Assembly: GCF_900106035.1 (NCBI RefSeq) | Contig: NZ_FNUC01000004.1 | Span: forward strand, 1,860,001 to 1,924,000 | DNA: 64,000 nt | From: Jiangella alba | GTDB taxonomy: Bacteria > Actinomycetota > Actinomycetes > Jiangellales > Jiangellaceae | Reading direction: 5' to 3' | Shown: positions 40,712 through 48,997 of the stretch, in pieces | How positions within the stretch are numbered: position 1 is the stretch's first letter | Layout of the letters: every line of letters starts with the position of its first letter | The notes under the pieces: generated by a model | Seen by the model: only the letters and a program-made list of their open reading frames with translations | Told to the model about the DNA's origin: nothing | Database searches by the model: none | Position numbers and translations under genes: made by a program

Positions 40712-43700
40712 TCAGCTGCAGGTGAGGCGGGCGCTGGCCCAGTCGGCGTGGTCGCCACCGACGCCGTCACCGGCGCCGTCGACGACGAGGTCGAGGTAGT
40801 GGACGCCAGTGAGGTCGACGTCGAGGGGAACGGGGTCGGAGAGGCCGGTGAGGACGTCCGACCGGTGCAGCAGCCCGCCGTCGCCCACGACGGAGAAGCG
40901 GACGGAGCCGTAGTCGGGGATCTCGTCGTCCACGCCCACGACGGCGGTCAGCCGGGTGCACGCGCCGCCCAGGTAGTACGACACCCGGGAGTCGGCGTGG
41001 ACGCCGAGGCCCTTCTCGTGGGTCACCCCGCCGACGGACAACGCGCGGCCGTCGCCGGGGGCGTCCTCGCCGTTGCTGGTGTCGCGTTCGACCGGACCCC
41101 AGCCGTTCGTCGCCGACAGCCAGTCGACGTCGCTCACCCAGGCGTCGCCGGTGGGCGGCGACGGCAGTGAGCGGGTCGTGAACGCGGCCGCGAACAGGGT
41201 GATCTCCGGCCGGTCCGGCAGTCGCACCGACACGACCTCCTTGCCGGGCAGCAGCCGCAGTTCGTTGTGGAACACCCGGTACGCCGTGCCGTGGTTCGCC
41301 GGCCCGGCCTGCGTGTTCCGGTAGTTCGTGGTCACGGCGATGGTCGATCCGCCGACGTCGGTGGGCAGGCAGCACCAGTTCGGCAGCCGCAGGCTCTGCG
41401 TGTCGACGGTGCCGTCGGCGTAGCGGATCTCGAACTCACCGTCGACCTGGCCGGCCTCGGCGCCGAGCACGGCGAGGTGCGTCCCCTGCCCGCGCAGCGC
41501 GACGGTCTGCCCGGCGGTCCGCAGCCCGTTGGGCGTGCCCGGCGCGGCGGACGGCCAGGTGAACGCGACGTCGCGGCTGGTCACGGTCGAACCGGGGGTG
41601 ACGCCGGCGGCGGCCAGCGCCTGTGCGGAGTACGAGTTGCCGCCGCGGTCGAAGTCGCCGGCCGTGGTGGCGGTGTCGTCCGTGACGGCGACGACGTTGA
41701 AGGCCTCGGCGAGCGAGCCGTACGGGACGGTGACGGTGGCGCCGGCGCGCGCGTCGTACGTTCGCGGGCCCGTGTTCCACGAGGCCACGGCGGTGATCGT
41801 GGACCGCCCGGCCGAACCCGACGACGGCGGCGTGACGGGCACCGTGCGGGTCACGGTCTCGTCCGGACCGACGACGCCCAGGGCGGCGGACCCGGCGGTC
41901 CAGCCGTCCGGCACGTCGACGCTCAGCGCCGCCCGCGGGATGGCCCGCCCGGTGCCGTTGGTGAACGACACCTCGACGTCGGACGGCTCGCCCGGCAGCA
42001 GCTCCGGCGCGGCCGCCACCGACACCGTCCCCGCCGCCTCGGACGGGTGCGCGCCGCCGACGGAGCTGGTGCCGGCCAGCCGCACCGTCAGCCCGTCGCC
42101 CGACGCGACCGGCGCGGTCTTCACCGACACCACGGACCCGTCGAAGAACCACCCGGCCGACGCCGCGTCGTACTCCGCCCGCGACGGCAGCTGCGCCAGC
42201 CGCGACCCGCCCGCCGTCACGGCACCCGGGGCGGTGCCCGTGTGCGCCGTGATCTCGTACGGCCGCTCCGCCGCCATCTCGTCGTACGACCCGGACCGCG
42301 CGCCGATCTCCATCACCACGTCGCCCCGCCCGCCCGACGGCGCCGTGACGGAGAACGTCTGCGTCGCCGACTCGCCGGCCGCGTACGCCCGGGTGACCCC
42401 GTCGTCCTCGTACAGGTCGAACGACCCGGACCCCCACGGGTAGACGTCCAGCGTGAGCCGTGAGTCCGGCGCGACGTCGGCGTGGTTGTTCACGCCGGCC
42501 GGCCACATCGGGACCACCGACCCGGCCTTGACGAACAGCGGCAGCCGGTCGAGCGGCGCCGCGTACCCGTCCACCGTCGCCGGGCCGGTGTAGAGCCGCC
42601 CGGTCCAGTAGTCGACCCAGGTGCCCTCGGGCAGGTAGATGCCGTCGCGCACCTCGCTGTCCTCGTACACCGGTGCCACCAGGAACTCGCGACCGGCGAG
42701 GAACTGGTGCGCCGTGGTGTCGTCCCAGGTGTTCGGGTCGTCCGGGTACTCGAGGACGAGGGACCGCGCCACCGGGGCGCCGCTGCGGTGCGCCTCGGCG
42801 GCGTAGCTGTAGAAGTACGGCAGCAGCCGCTCGCGCAGCTTCAGGTAGTCGCGGTTGATCGACGTGTACGGCTCGCCGCGGGTCCACGGCTGCTTGTCGA
42901 ACCCGGCCCAGCCGCTCATCGTCATGAGCGCCGGCGTGAACACCTTCCATTGCAGGTCACGGACGTACGACTCGGCGCTGCCGCCGAAGATGCCGTCGAT
43001 GTCGCCGGCGGTGAACGCGAGTCCGGAGTTGCCGGAGCCGTGGATCGCGGGGATCTGCCAGCGGATGGAGTCGAGCGTGCCGGAGTGGTCGCCGGTCCAC
43101 TGGACGCCGCAGCGCTGCGCTCCCGCCCAGCCCTCCACCATCCAGACGTACCCGCGCGCGGCGCTGTTGTCCTCGATACCGGAGTAGGCGTCCTCGCAGG
43201 CGGACAGCGCGTGCCGGTAGCCGGCGCCGACCCACGCGACGTCGAGCTTGCGGACCCGCACGCCGGCGGCGCCGACCTCGTACTCCTGCTCGGTGAGGCC
43301 GCGCTCGGTCCACAGGCCCAGCTCGATGTCGTGGTCGCGCAGGCCGTCGCCGGTCTGCTCGAGGTCGACGTACTCGCAGCCGTAGCCGTCGTTGACCAGC
43401 ATCCAGCCGCGCGGCATGTCGTGCTCGTCGTACGCCTCGGCGACCCGGACCGCGTCCGGCGTGACGAGCTTGCCGGGCTTGGGGTCGCCGGAGTACGTCG
43501 GGCTGCTGGTGTTGTAGCAGTCGGCATCGCCCAGTTCGAGACCGTAGATCGGCGGCAGCATCGGCCGGCCGGTCAGCTCGGTGTAGCCGTCCAGCGCGCG
43601 GTAGGCGTCGCCGAGCACGTAGTACGCGTCGAACCGGCTCTCCTGGTGCGTGGCCTGCACGGGCTCGCCGAACGCGTAGCTGCCCGGCGCGAACGTGTTG

Positions 43701-44359
43701 CGCAGCACCCCGTACCCGGCCGTGCTGAGGTACCAGGGGACGGCGTTGGGGTAGCCGTCGTCGTCCCAGTCGAAGTTTCGCTCGATCCGGATCGTCTGGT
43801 CGCGGTGCGAGAACCGCCCGTTCTGCATGCCGCCGCCGAGGAACTGCTCGGTCGCGGCGCGCGCCAGCGTCTGCGTCGTCGCGCCGCCGTCCCACGCCAG
43901 CGGCGCGGTCTCGGCGAACAGGGTGCGCCCGTCCGGCGTGGCCGCGGAGAGCAGGATCGGGTCCTTGCCGACGGTGACGACGGCGCCGTCGGTGCGCAGC
44001 TCCCAGGCGTCGGCGGTCTCGACGAGCTCCGGCTCCGGGCCGGCGCCGTCGTCACCGATGACGATGCGCGCGTCTGGCGCCGAGGGGTCCGACGGCGGCG
44101 TGCCGGCGGGGTCGGTGAACGTCCCGTCGGGCGCGAGCTCGACCCGGAACACGTCGTCGTCGAGGAACGTGACACGTAGCCGGGCGTCGCCGGAGGCGAA
44201 GGTGGTCGCCGCGCCGTCGGCGGTGACGTCGTCGACGGCGCCGAGCCGTTCGGACGCCGCCGGGGCCGCGGCGGTCGCGGGCGCGAGTCCGGCGAGGGGG
44301 AGGACGAGGGCAGCGACGGCCGCGAGGGCGGACGCGGAGCGGCGAGTGTCGGGGGCCAC
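40712..44359 (-). CDS. Secreted GH31 glycosidase with NEW3 and NPCBM domains
   Basis: 1215 aa. Signal peptide (~1-31), N-terminal beta domain, and a GH31 catalytic barrel (~265-600) with probable nucleophile Asp373 (KLDVAWVG) and acid/base Asp424 (WTGDHSG). GH31 C-domains follow, then a NEW3 domain (~775-870), another beta region, and a C-terminal NPCBM galactose-binding-like module (~1070-1215). GH31 with NPCBM is the layout of the alpha-N-acetylgalactosaminidase subgroup, which would fit the GalNAc locus; alpha-glucosidase or alpha-galactosidase activity is not excluded. GTG start after AGGAGTC. Confidence 0.83.
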   Translation of the reverse strand: MAPDTRRSASALAAVAALVLPLAGLAPATAAAPAASERLGAVDDVTADGAATTFASGDARLRVTFLDDDVFRVELAPDGTFTDPAGTPPSDPSAPDARIVIGDDGAGPEPELVETADAWELRTDGAVVTVGKDPILLSAATPDGRTLFAETAPLAWDGGATTQTLARAATEQFLGGGMQNGRFSHRDQTIRIERNFDWDDDGYPNAVPWYLSTAGYGVLRNTFAPGSYAFGEPVQATHQESRFDAYYVLGDAYRALDGYTELTGRPMLPPIYGLELGDADCYNTSSPTYSGDPKPGKLVTPDAVRVAEAYDEHDMPRGWMLVNDGYGCEYVDLEQTGDGLRDHDIELGLWTERGLTEQEYEVGAAGVRVRKLDVAWVGAGYRHALSACEDAYSGIEDNSAARGYVWMVEGWAGAQRCGVQWTGDHSGTLDSIRWQIPAIHGSGNSGLAFTAGDIDGIFGGSAESYVRDLQWKVFTPALMTMSGWAGFDKQPWTRGEPYTSINRDYLKLRERLLPYFYSYAAEAHRSGAPVARSLVLEYPDDPNTWDDTTAHQFLAGREFLVAPVYEDSEVRDGIYLPEGTWVDYWTGRLYTGPATVDGYAAPLDRLPLFVKAGSVVPMWPAGVNNHADVAPDSRLTLDVYPWGSGSFDLYEDDGVTRAYAAGESATQTFSVTAPSGGRGDVVMEIGARSGSYDEMAAERPYEITAHTGTAPGAVTAGGSRLAQLPSRAEYDAASAGWFFDGSVVSVKTAPVASGDGLTVRLAGTSSVGGAHPSEAAGTVSVAAAPELLPGEPSDVEVSFTNGTGRAIPRAALSVDVPDGWTAGSAALGVVGPDETVTRTVPVTPPSSGSAGRSTITAVASWNTGPRTYDARAGATVTVPYGSLAEAFNVVAVTDDTATTAGDFDRGGNSYSAQALAAAGVTPGSTVTSRDVAFTWPSAAPGTPNGLRTAGQTVALRGQGTHLAVLGAEAGQVDGEFEIRYADGTVDTQSLRLPNWCCLPTDVGGSTIAVTTNYRNTQAGPANHGTAYRVFHNELRLLPGKEVVSVRLPDRPEITLFAAAFTTRSLPSPPTGDAWVSDVDWLSATNGWGPVERDTSNGEDAPGDGRALSVGGVTHEKGLGVHADSRVSYYLGGACTRLTAVVGVDDEIPDYGSVRFSVVGDGGLLHRSDVLTGLSDPVPLDVDLTGVHYLDLVVDGAGDGVGGDHADWASARLTCS

Positions 44360-44368
44360 GGCGACTCC

Positions 44369-44393
44369 TGCTCGATCTAGAGCGAATTGAGCA
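44369..44393. promoter_or_regulatory. Inverted repeat upstream of GH31 gene
   Basis: TGCTCGAT and ATTGAGCA form an 8-bp inverted repeat with one mismatch and a 9-bp spacer, 10-34 bp upstream of the GH31 start. The TGCTCGAT word recurs upstream of agaS (28117) and GH109 (34949), so a common regulator is possible. Confidence 0.4.
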
Positions 44394-44477
44394 AAACTCG
44401 TTCATGTTCAAGCAACGTGGCATGACAATGGCGCGCCTGATCCGCGCTGTCAATAGGGGAAGGTGCCGGTGTGCCCG

Positions 44478-46859
44478 TCAGGCGGCGTCGACGGGCGCGA
44501 CGCCGCTGATGCGGTGGACGGCGAACGAGCGGACCTCGCCGCTGCGGTGGTCGAACGCCGACAGCCAGCCGCCGTCGATGCGGGCGGGGTCGACCAGACG
44601 CTCGGTGGTGGCGCCGTGTTGGTCGACGTAGCCGATCCAGACCGTCGTGCCGGTCTCGAGCGCCTCGCGCAGGTCGGCCAGCGTCGTGGCGGCCGTGGTG
44701 CGGCCGAGCCGTCCCGCGCGCCCGCCGTCGGCCGGACGCTCGGCCCGCGACCGGTCGCCGGCCCGCAGCGCCCGGACGGCGGCGCCGAGCAACGTCTCTT
44801 CGGGCGCGGCGAACTCGGCCGGCCCCGAGCGCGAGGCGAACCGGGCCGACGCCCGTCGCGGCTCTGACCGGCCGATGACGATGGACCCGTCGGCGGCCTC
44901 CGGCACCGGGCTGAACCCGAGCTGCCGCAACCGCTCGACCAGCGTGTTCGCCGCGATCGAGGACGCGAGCACCGTGGGCGCCAGCCGGCGCAGGCCCAGG
45001 CTGGACGAGCGCGGGTCGGCCACGATGGCGGCCAGCGTGGCTTCGTCGTCGCAGCGCACGAACGCCGACGCCGCGCCCACCCGCAGCTGCCCGTGCGTCC
45101 GCGCGACGTCGTCGACGAGGTACGTGAGCGGCTGCGGCACCGGGGTGCGCGAGATGGTCGCCAGGAACGCGTGCACGTCGGCGGCGGTGCGGCCGGCGTC
45201 GAGCGCCCGGCGCAGCGAGCCGGCCGTGAACCGGTGCACGGACGCGCCGCCGCGGCTCTCGACGTCGGAGAGCAGGCTCAGCTCGCGCTCGAGGTCGGCC
45301 CGCAGCGGGCCCGGCGCGATGGCCGTCAGGTCGGCCTGCAGCAGGACGTGGTCGAGCGGCTGCGGCAGGCTCGGCCGCACGGCGTCGGCCGCGGCCGCCA
45401 CGACCCGCTCGGCGCCGCGTCCCTCCAGGAACGGCCGGGCGAACGACGCGAACGCGCCCATGCCGGTGAGCCCGAGCTGCTCGGCCTCGCGCAGCGTCCA
45501 GCGGACGAGGTCGTCGCGGAACCGGCCGGCCCGGCGCGGACGGCGCCACTGCAGCGCCGCGAGCACACCGACGAGGTCGGGCGCCCAGCCGGCCGGCAGC
45601 GCGGCCAGCTCGGCCAGGGCCAGCCGGCGCAGCTCGGGCGCGGCGGGCCGTTCGAGGTCGCGGCCGAGCGGCGGAATGGGGCGGTCCTTCTCGTCGCGGC
45701 CGCCGGCCAGCCCGGCGACCCGGCTGGTGGTGAGCCACGCCTGGACGAGGACGGCCCAGCGGCGGGGCGGGTCGTCGCGCCGCCACGCGTCGAACTCGGG
45801 CGTCGGCAGCCACACCTCGTCGAGGTCGTCGCCGACCGCGACCAGACCGGCGGTGTACGCGACCTCCGCGATCAGCGCCGCGCCGGCCTCGTCGGTGTCG
45901 AGCAGTTCCGGCAGCCGGCGTAGATCGCGCACGCCCAGCCCGCCGGTGCGCAGGACCGGCGGCGGCTCGGCCGCCCAGGTGTCGAGCAGCAGCTCGACCT
46001 TCCGGGTGAGGTCGAACGCGCCCGCGCCCGCCGTGCGGTCGACGATGTCGGGCGTGCGCTCGGTGACCGATGGCGTCGGCGGCGCGAGCTGGAGGTCGGT
46101 GTGGACGCGGCCGCCGCGCAGGTGCAGCGCGACCTCCCGCGGCAGCACCACCGTGGTGGCGTCGACCGGCACCAGCAGCCCGACCGCGAGCAGCAGGTCG
46201 ATCGGCGTCCGCGCCGTGGCCCGGTGCACCTCGCGCAGCGCGTCGTCGATGCGGCCGGTCGGCGGGCCCGGCGTGAGGGCCGCGAGCGCCGACCGCGCGT
46301 CGTCGGTGAGGTCGTCGAGCAGCGCCGTCAGCGCGGCCGGGTCGGTGAGCACCCCCGCGACGGCGTCGACGTCGGCCGCGTGCGTGCCGGTGCGGCTGAG
46401 CCCGAGGCCGTCCATGATGGCCGCCAGCCGCGACGGCGACAGCGCGAGCAGCGCCTGGCGGGCGGGCGGCCCGAGCCCGGCCGGATGCGGACCGACGATC
46501 TCGTGCACGATGCGCGGCAGCCGCAGGTCGTCGTCGGGGCCCCACACCAGCGCCTGGGTGCGCAGCGTCGTCAGCGCCGCGTCGACGTCGGCGCCCAGGG
46601 CCTCGCGCAGGCCGGAGACGCTGACGGGAGCCGGTAAGATCATCAGGGCGTCGACGGTCTGGAGGGTGAACCGGTCGAGCCGGTCCAGCGCCCGCACGGC
46701 CGACGCCCGGGTGGTCGCCCGCGAGGCCAGTTGCGAGACGTCGGCGGGAACCGGCACCAGCAGGTCGGGCCGGGCACGCAGCAGCGCCGCCAGCTCGTCG
46801 TCGGCGCGGGCGCGCAGGTCGTCGGCAAGACTGCGCGGAGCCGAGTCGTTCCCGGTCAT
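44478..46859 (-). CDS. Helicase-associated (XPB partner) protein with WYL-like C-terminus
   Basis: 793 aa. The long N-terminal part is a series of helical/winged-helix repeats (LADDLRARADDELAALLRAR, RALDRLDRFTLQTVDAL, SVHRFTAGSLRRALDAGRT). The C-terminal ~70 residues (TTVWIGYVDQHGATTERLV, then GGWLSAFDHRSGEVRSFAVHRI) are a WYL-type ligand-binding fold. It matches the actinobacterial family next to XPB, for example Rv0862c beside Rv0861c. It probably works with the helicase in repair. Here it is 23 kb from XPB, on the same strand. Confidence 0.85.
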   Translation of the reverse strand: MTGNDSAPRSLADDLRARADDELAALLRARPDLLVPVPADVSQLASRATTRASAVRALDRLDRFTLQTVDALMILPAPVSVSGLREALGADVDAALTTLRTQALVWGPDDDLRLPRIVHEIVGPHPAGLGPPARQALLALSPSRLAAIMDGLGLSRTGTHAADVDAVAGVLTDPAALTALLDDLTDDARSALAALTPGPPTGRIDDALREVHRATARTPIDLLLAVGLLVPVDATTVVLPREVALHLRGGRVHTDLQLAPPTPSVTERTPDIVDRTAGAGAFDLTRKVELLLDTWAAEPPPVLRTGGLGVRDLRRLPELLDTDEAGAALIAEVAYTAGLVAVGDDLDEVWLPTPEFDAWRRDDPPRRWAVLVQAWLTTSRVAGLAGGRDEKDRPIPPLGRDLERPAAPELRRLALAELAALPAGWAPDLVGVLAALQWRRPRRAGRFRDDLVRWTLREAEQLGLTGMGAFASFARPFLEGRGAERVVAAAADAVRPSLPQPLDHVLLQADLTAIAPGPLRADLERELSLLSDVESRGGASVHRFTAGSLRRALDAGRTAADVHAFLATISRTPVPQPLTYLVDDVARTHGQLRVGAASAFVRCDDEATLAAIVADPRSSSLGLRRLAPTVLASSIAANTLVERLRQLGFSPVPEAADGSIVIGRSEPRRASARFASRSGPAEFAAPEETLLGAAVRALRAGDRSRAERPADGGRAGRLGRTTAATTLADLREALETGTTVWIGYVDQHGATTERLVDPARIDGGWLSAFDHRSGEVRSFAVHRISGVAPVDAA

Positions 46860-46897
46860 CCGCTCTACGGTACGGCGTGCGTCTGTCCGGCTGCGAA

Positions 46898-47071
46898 TCA
46901 GAGCTTGCGCAGGCGCTCCAGGAGCTCCGCACTTCTCTCGGCGGCTTCGACTCGCGCCTCGATGTCGGCGGCCTTCAGCTCCGCGGTGATGTCGGGATCT
47001 ACGGGAACCTCGAGGGGCTTGCGTCGTTCGACAGTCACATGCGCGACATTACCGGCCGGGTCGATCGCCAC
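46898..47071 (-). CDS. Small protein, about 57 aa, after the TetR gene
   Basis: A - strand frame starting at GTG 47071 encodes AIDPAGNVAHVTVERRKPLEVP followed by an acidic, Ala-rich amphipathic helix ending ERSAELLERLRKL. The charge pattern and codon use look protein-like. It lies in the same frame as the TetR gene just upstream, separated by the TetR stop (47096-47098). The Shine-Dalgarno is weak (GGGG). No family recognised; the helix could dimerise. Confidence 0.45.
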   Translation of the reverse strand: MAIDPAGNVAHVTVERRKPLEVPVDPDITAELKAADIEARVEAAERSAELLERLRKL

Positions 47072-47095
47072 CCAACCCCCGTCCCACGGTTCGGG

Positions 47096-47680
47096 TCAGC
47101 GCGCTGTGAGCGCGCGCAGGACGTCGTCGAGGTAGGCCTGTCGCTCCTCCGGCGCGGCCGGCAGGACCTCCGGCGTCGAGTGGGTCAGCTCGGCGTGGCC
47201 GAGGTACGCGCTGTAGGCGAGCAGGGCGCGGCGGGCGGCCGCGGCGGGTGGGAAGCCCATGTCCTCGAAGATCGAGACGATCAGGTCGATGCGGGTGCGC
47301 GTCACCCGGTCCAGCGCCGCCGCGACCCGCGGATGTCCGGCCGAGGCCAGCAGCGCCGGACCCACGGGGTCGCGCTCGGCCATGCCGGCGACCCGGGTGA
47401 CGAGCCGGCGCAGGCGCAGCTCGGGGTCGTCGGGGAGCGCCGTGATCTCGGCCGCGACGTCGGTGGTGGTGCGCTCCTCCCACCGGGCCAGCGCGGCGTC
47501 GAGCAGCGCGTCGCGGGTCGGGAAGTGCCAGTAGAAGCTGCCCTTGGTGGTCTGAAGCCGGGCCGCGAGCGGCTCGACCGCGACGGCGGCCAGCCCGCCC
47601 TCGGCGATGGCCGCCAGCGCCGCGTCGGCCCAGACGTCCTTGGAGAGCCGGCGGCGGGGCTTCTGCTCGGGCACCACCAT
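47096..47680 (-). CDS. TetR/AcrR-family transcriptional repressor
   Basis: 194 aa. The N-terminal TetR helix-turn-helix contains LQTTKGSFYWHFPTRDALL. The C-terminal ligand domain is variable. The ATG at 47680 lies inside one of two 18-bp palindromes, so it probably represses itself and the divergent FAD monooxygenase gene. The ligand is unknown, perhaps a substrate of the monooxygenase. Confidence 0.9.
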   Translation of the reverse strand: MVVPEQKPRRRLSKDVWADAALAAIAEGGLAAVAVEPLAARLQTTKGSFYWHFPTRDALLDAALARWEERTTTDVAAEITALPDDPELRLRRLVTRVAGMAERDPVGPALLASAGHPRVAAALDRVTRTRIDLIVSIFEDMGFPPAAAARRALLAYSAYLGHAELTHSTPEVLPAAPEERQAYLDDVLRALTAR

Positions 47681-47717
47681 ACGGTACCGTACGGACCCAC
47701 CATACGGTTGCGTATGG
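47677..47717. promoter_or_regulatory. Twin 18-bp TetR operators
   Basis: Two near-perfect palindromes, CCATACGGTACCGTACGG (47677-47694) and CCATACGGTTGCGTATGG (47700-47717), are spaced by 23 bp centre to centre. Their consensus CCATACGGTNNCGTAYGG is of the TetR type. They fill the gap between the TetR start and the Shine-Dalgarno (GGAGG, 47731) of the monooxygenase gene. Confidence 0.8.
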
Positions 47718-47740
47718 TTCGGTCGTGCCGGGAGGGTGCG

Positions 47741-48964
47741 ATGAGCTACGACGTGATCGTGGTCGGCGCCCGGGTGGCCGGTGCGGCGACGGCCCTGCTG
47801 CTGGCCCGCGCCGGCCTGCGCGTGCTCGCCGTCGACCGCGTGGCGTTCCCTTCCGACACCGTCTCCTCTCATCAGGTGCAGGTGCCCGCGGCCGCGCGGC
47901 TGGCTCGCTGGGGCGTGCTCGATCGCCTGGTCGCCGCGGGCACGCCGCCGGCCCGCGAGGTCCGGTTCGACTCCGGCCGGGTGGTGCTGACCGGCCGCTA
48001 CCCGTCCGTCGACGGCGTCGACGCGCTCTACAGCCCACGGCGCACGCTGCTCGACGCCGTCCTGGTCGACGCGGCGCGGTCGGCCGGCGCCGAGGTACGG
48101 GAGCGGTTCCGGCTGGAGGAGCTGGTGTGGCGGGACGGCATGGTGACGGGGATCCGCGGCCGGGGCGCACGCGGCCCGGCCGTCACCGAGAGGGCACGCC
48201 TGGTGATCGGCGCGGACGGCAAGCACTCGGCCGTCGCGGCCGCCGTCGGAGCGCGGGTGCGGTGGAGCGCGCCGGTCCGGACGTTCGCCAGCTACGGGTA
48301 CTGGTCGGGCGTGCCGCTGCCGTCGGCGGAGCTGTACCACCGCGACGGGCACGTGGTCGCCGCGTTCCCCACGGGCGACGGGCTGAGCGTGGTGTACGCG
48401 GCGACGCCGCTGGCGCGGTTCGCCGCCGCTCGACGCGACCTGACCGCGCACCACCTCACCGTCCTGGACCGCTGCGGCGACCTCGGCGCCCGGGTGCGGT
48501 CGGGCGTCCTGGCTGAACGGCTGCGCACCACGCCCGACCTGCCGAACGTCGTGCGCGCGTCGCACGGCCCCGGCTGGGCGCTGGCCGGTGACGCGGGCGC
48601 CGTCATGGACCCGGTCACCGCCCAGGGGATCTCGCACGCCCTCGCCGACGCCGAGTCGCTGGCCCGCGCCGTCGTGGCCGGGCTCGCGGGCGGGCGGCCC
48701 TTGGGCGCGGCGCTGGTCGCCTGGGAGCGCCGGCGCGACCGGCGCCTCCGCCCGATGTACGACCTCACCCTGCGCACGGCCGCGCTGCGTCCGCGTCGCA
48801 CCGACCACGCCCTCTTCGCGGCACTGGCCCGGCAGCCGGCGGAGGTCGGCCGGTTCCTCGGCGCCCTGGCCGGCATCGTCCCGGCGGACCGCTACTTCAC
48901 GCCGCGGGTGGTCCTGCCGCTCGTCGGGGCCGCTGCCCTGCGCCGGGCGATGTCCGGTGGGTGA
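47741..48964 (+). CDS. FAD-dependent monooxygenase (PHBH/geranylgeranyl reductase-like)
   Basis: 407 aa. A Rossmann FAD motif (DVIVVGARVAGAATALLLARAG), VIGADGKHSAVA (DG motif) and LAGDAGAVMDPVTAQGIS (GD motif) define the group A flavin monooxygenase fold. The substrate is unknown. ATG 47741 with GGAGG 6 bp upstream. Regulated with the divergent TetR gene through the twin operators. An MFS gene follows 33 bp downstream. Confidence 0.85.
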   Translation: MSYDVIVVGARVAGAATALLLARAGLRVLAVDRVAFPSDTVSSHQVQVPAAARLARWGVLDRLVAAGTPPAREVRFDSGRVVLTGRYPSVDGVDALYSPRRTLLDAVLVDAARSAGAEVRERFRLEELVWRDGMVTGIRGRGARGPAVTERARLVIGADGKHSAVAAAVGARVRWSAPVRTFASYGYWSGVPLPSAELYHRDGHVVAAFPTGDGLSVVYAATPLARFAAARRDLTAHHLTVLDRCGDLGARVRSGVLAERLRTTPDLPNVVRASHGPGWALAGDAGAVMDPVTAQGISHALADAESLARAVVAGLAGGRPLGAALVAWERRRDRRLRPMYDLTLRTAALRPRRTDHALFAALARQPAEVGRFLGALAGIVPADRYFTPRVVLPLVGAAALRRAMSGG

Positions 48965-48997
48965 CGTTGTGTCCCGACTTCGGGTCGGACAGGATGC

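Noticed and set aside
44377-46932. 851-codon frame overlapping the helicase-associated gene
   Set aside because: Same strand, different frame, Arg/Ala/Gly-rich and without folds; the 793-aa frame has the WYL-like end.
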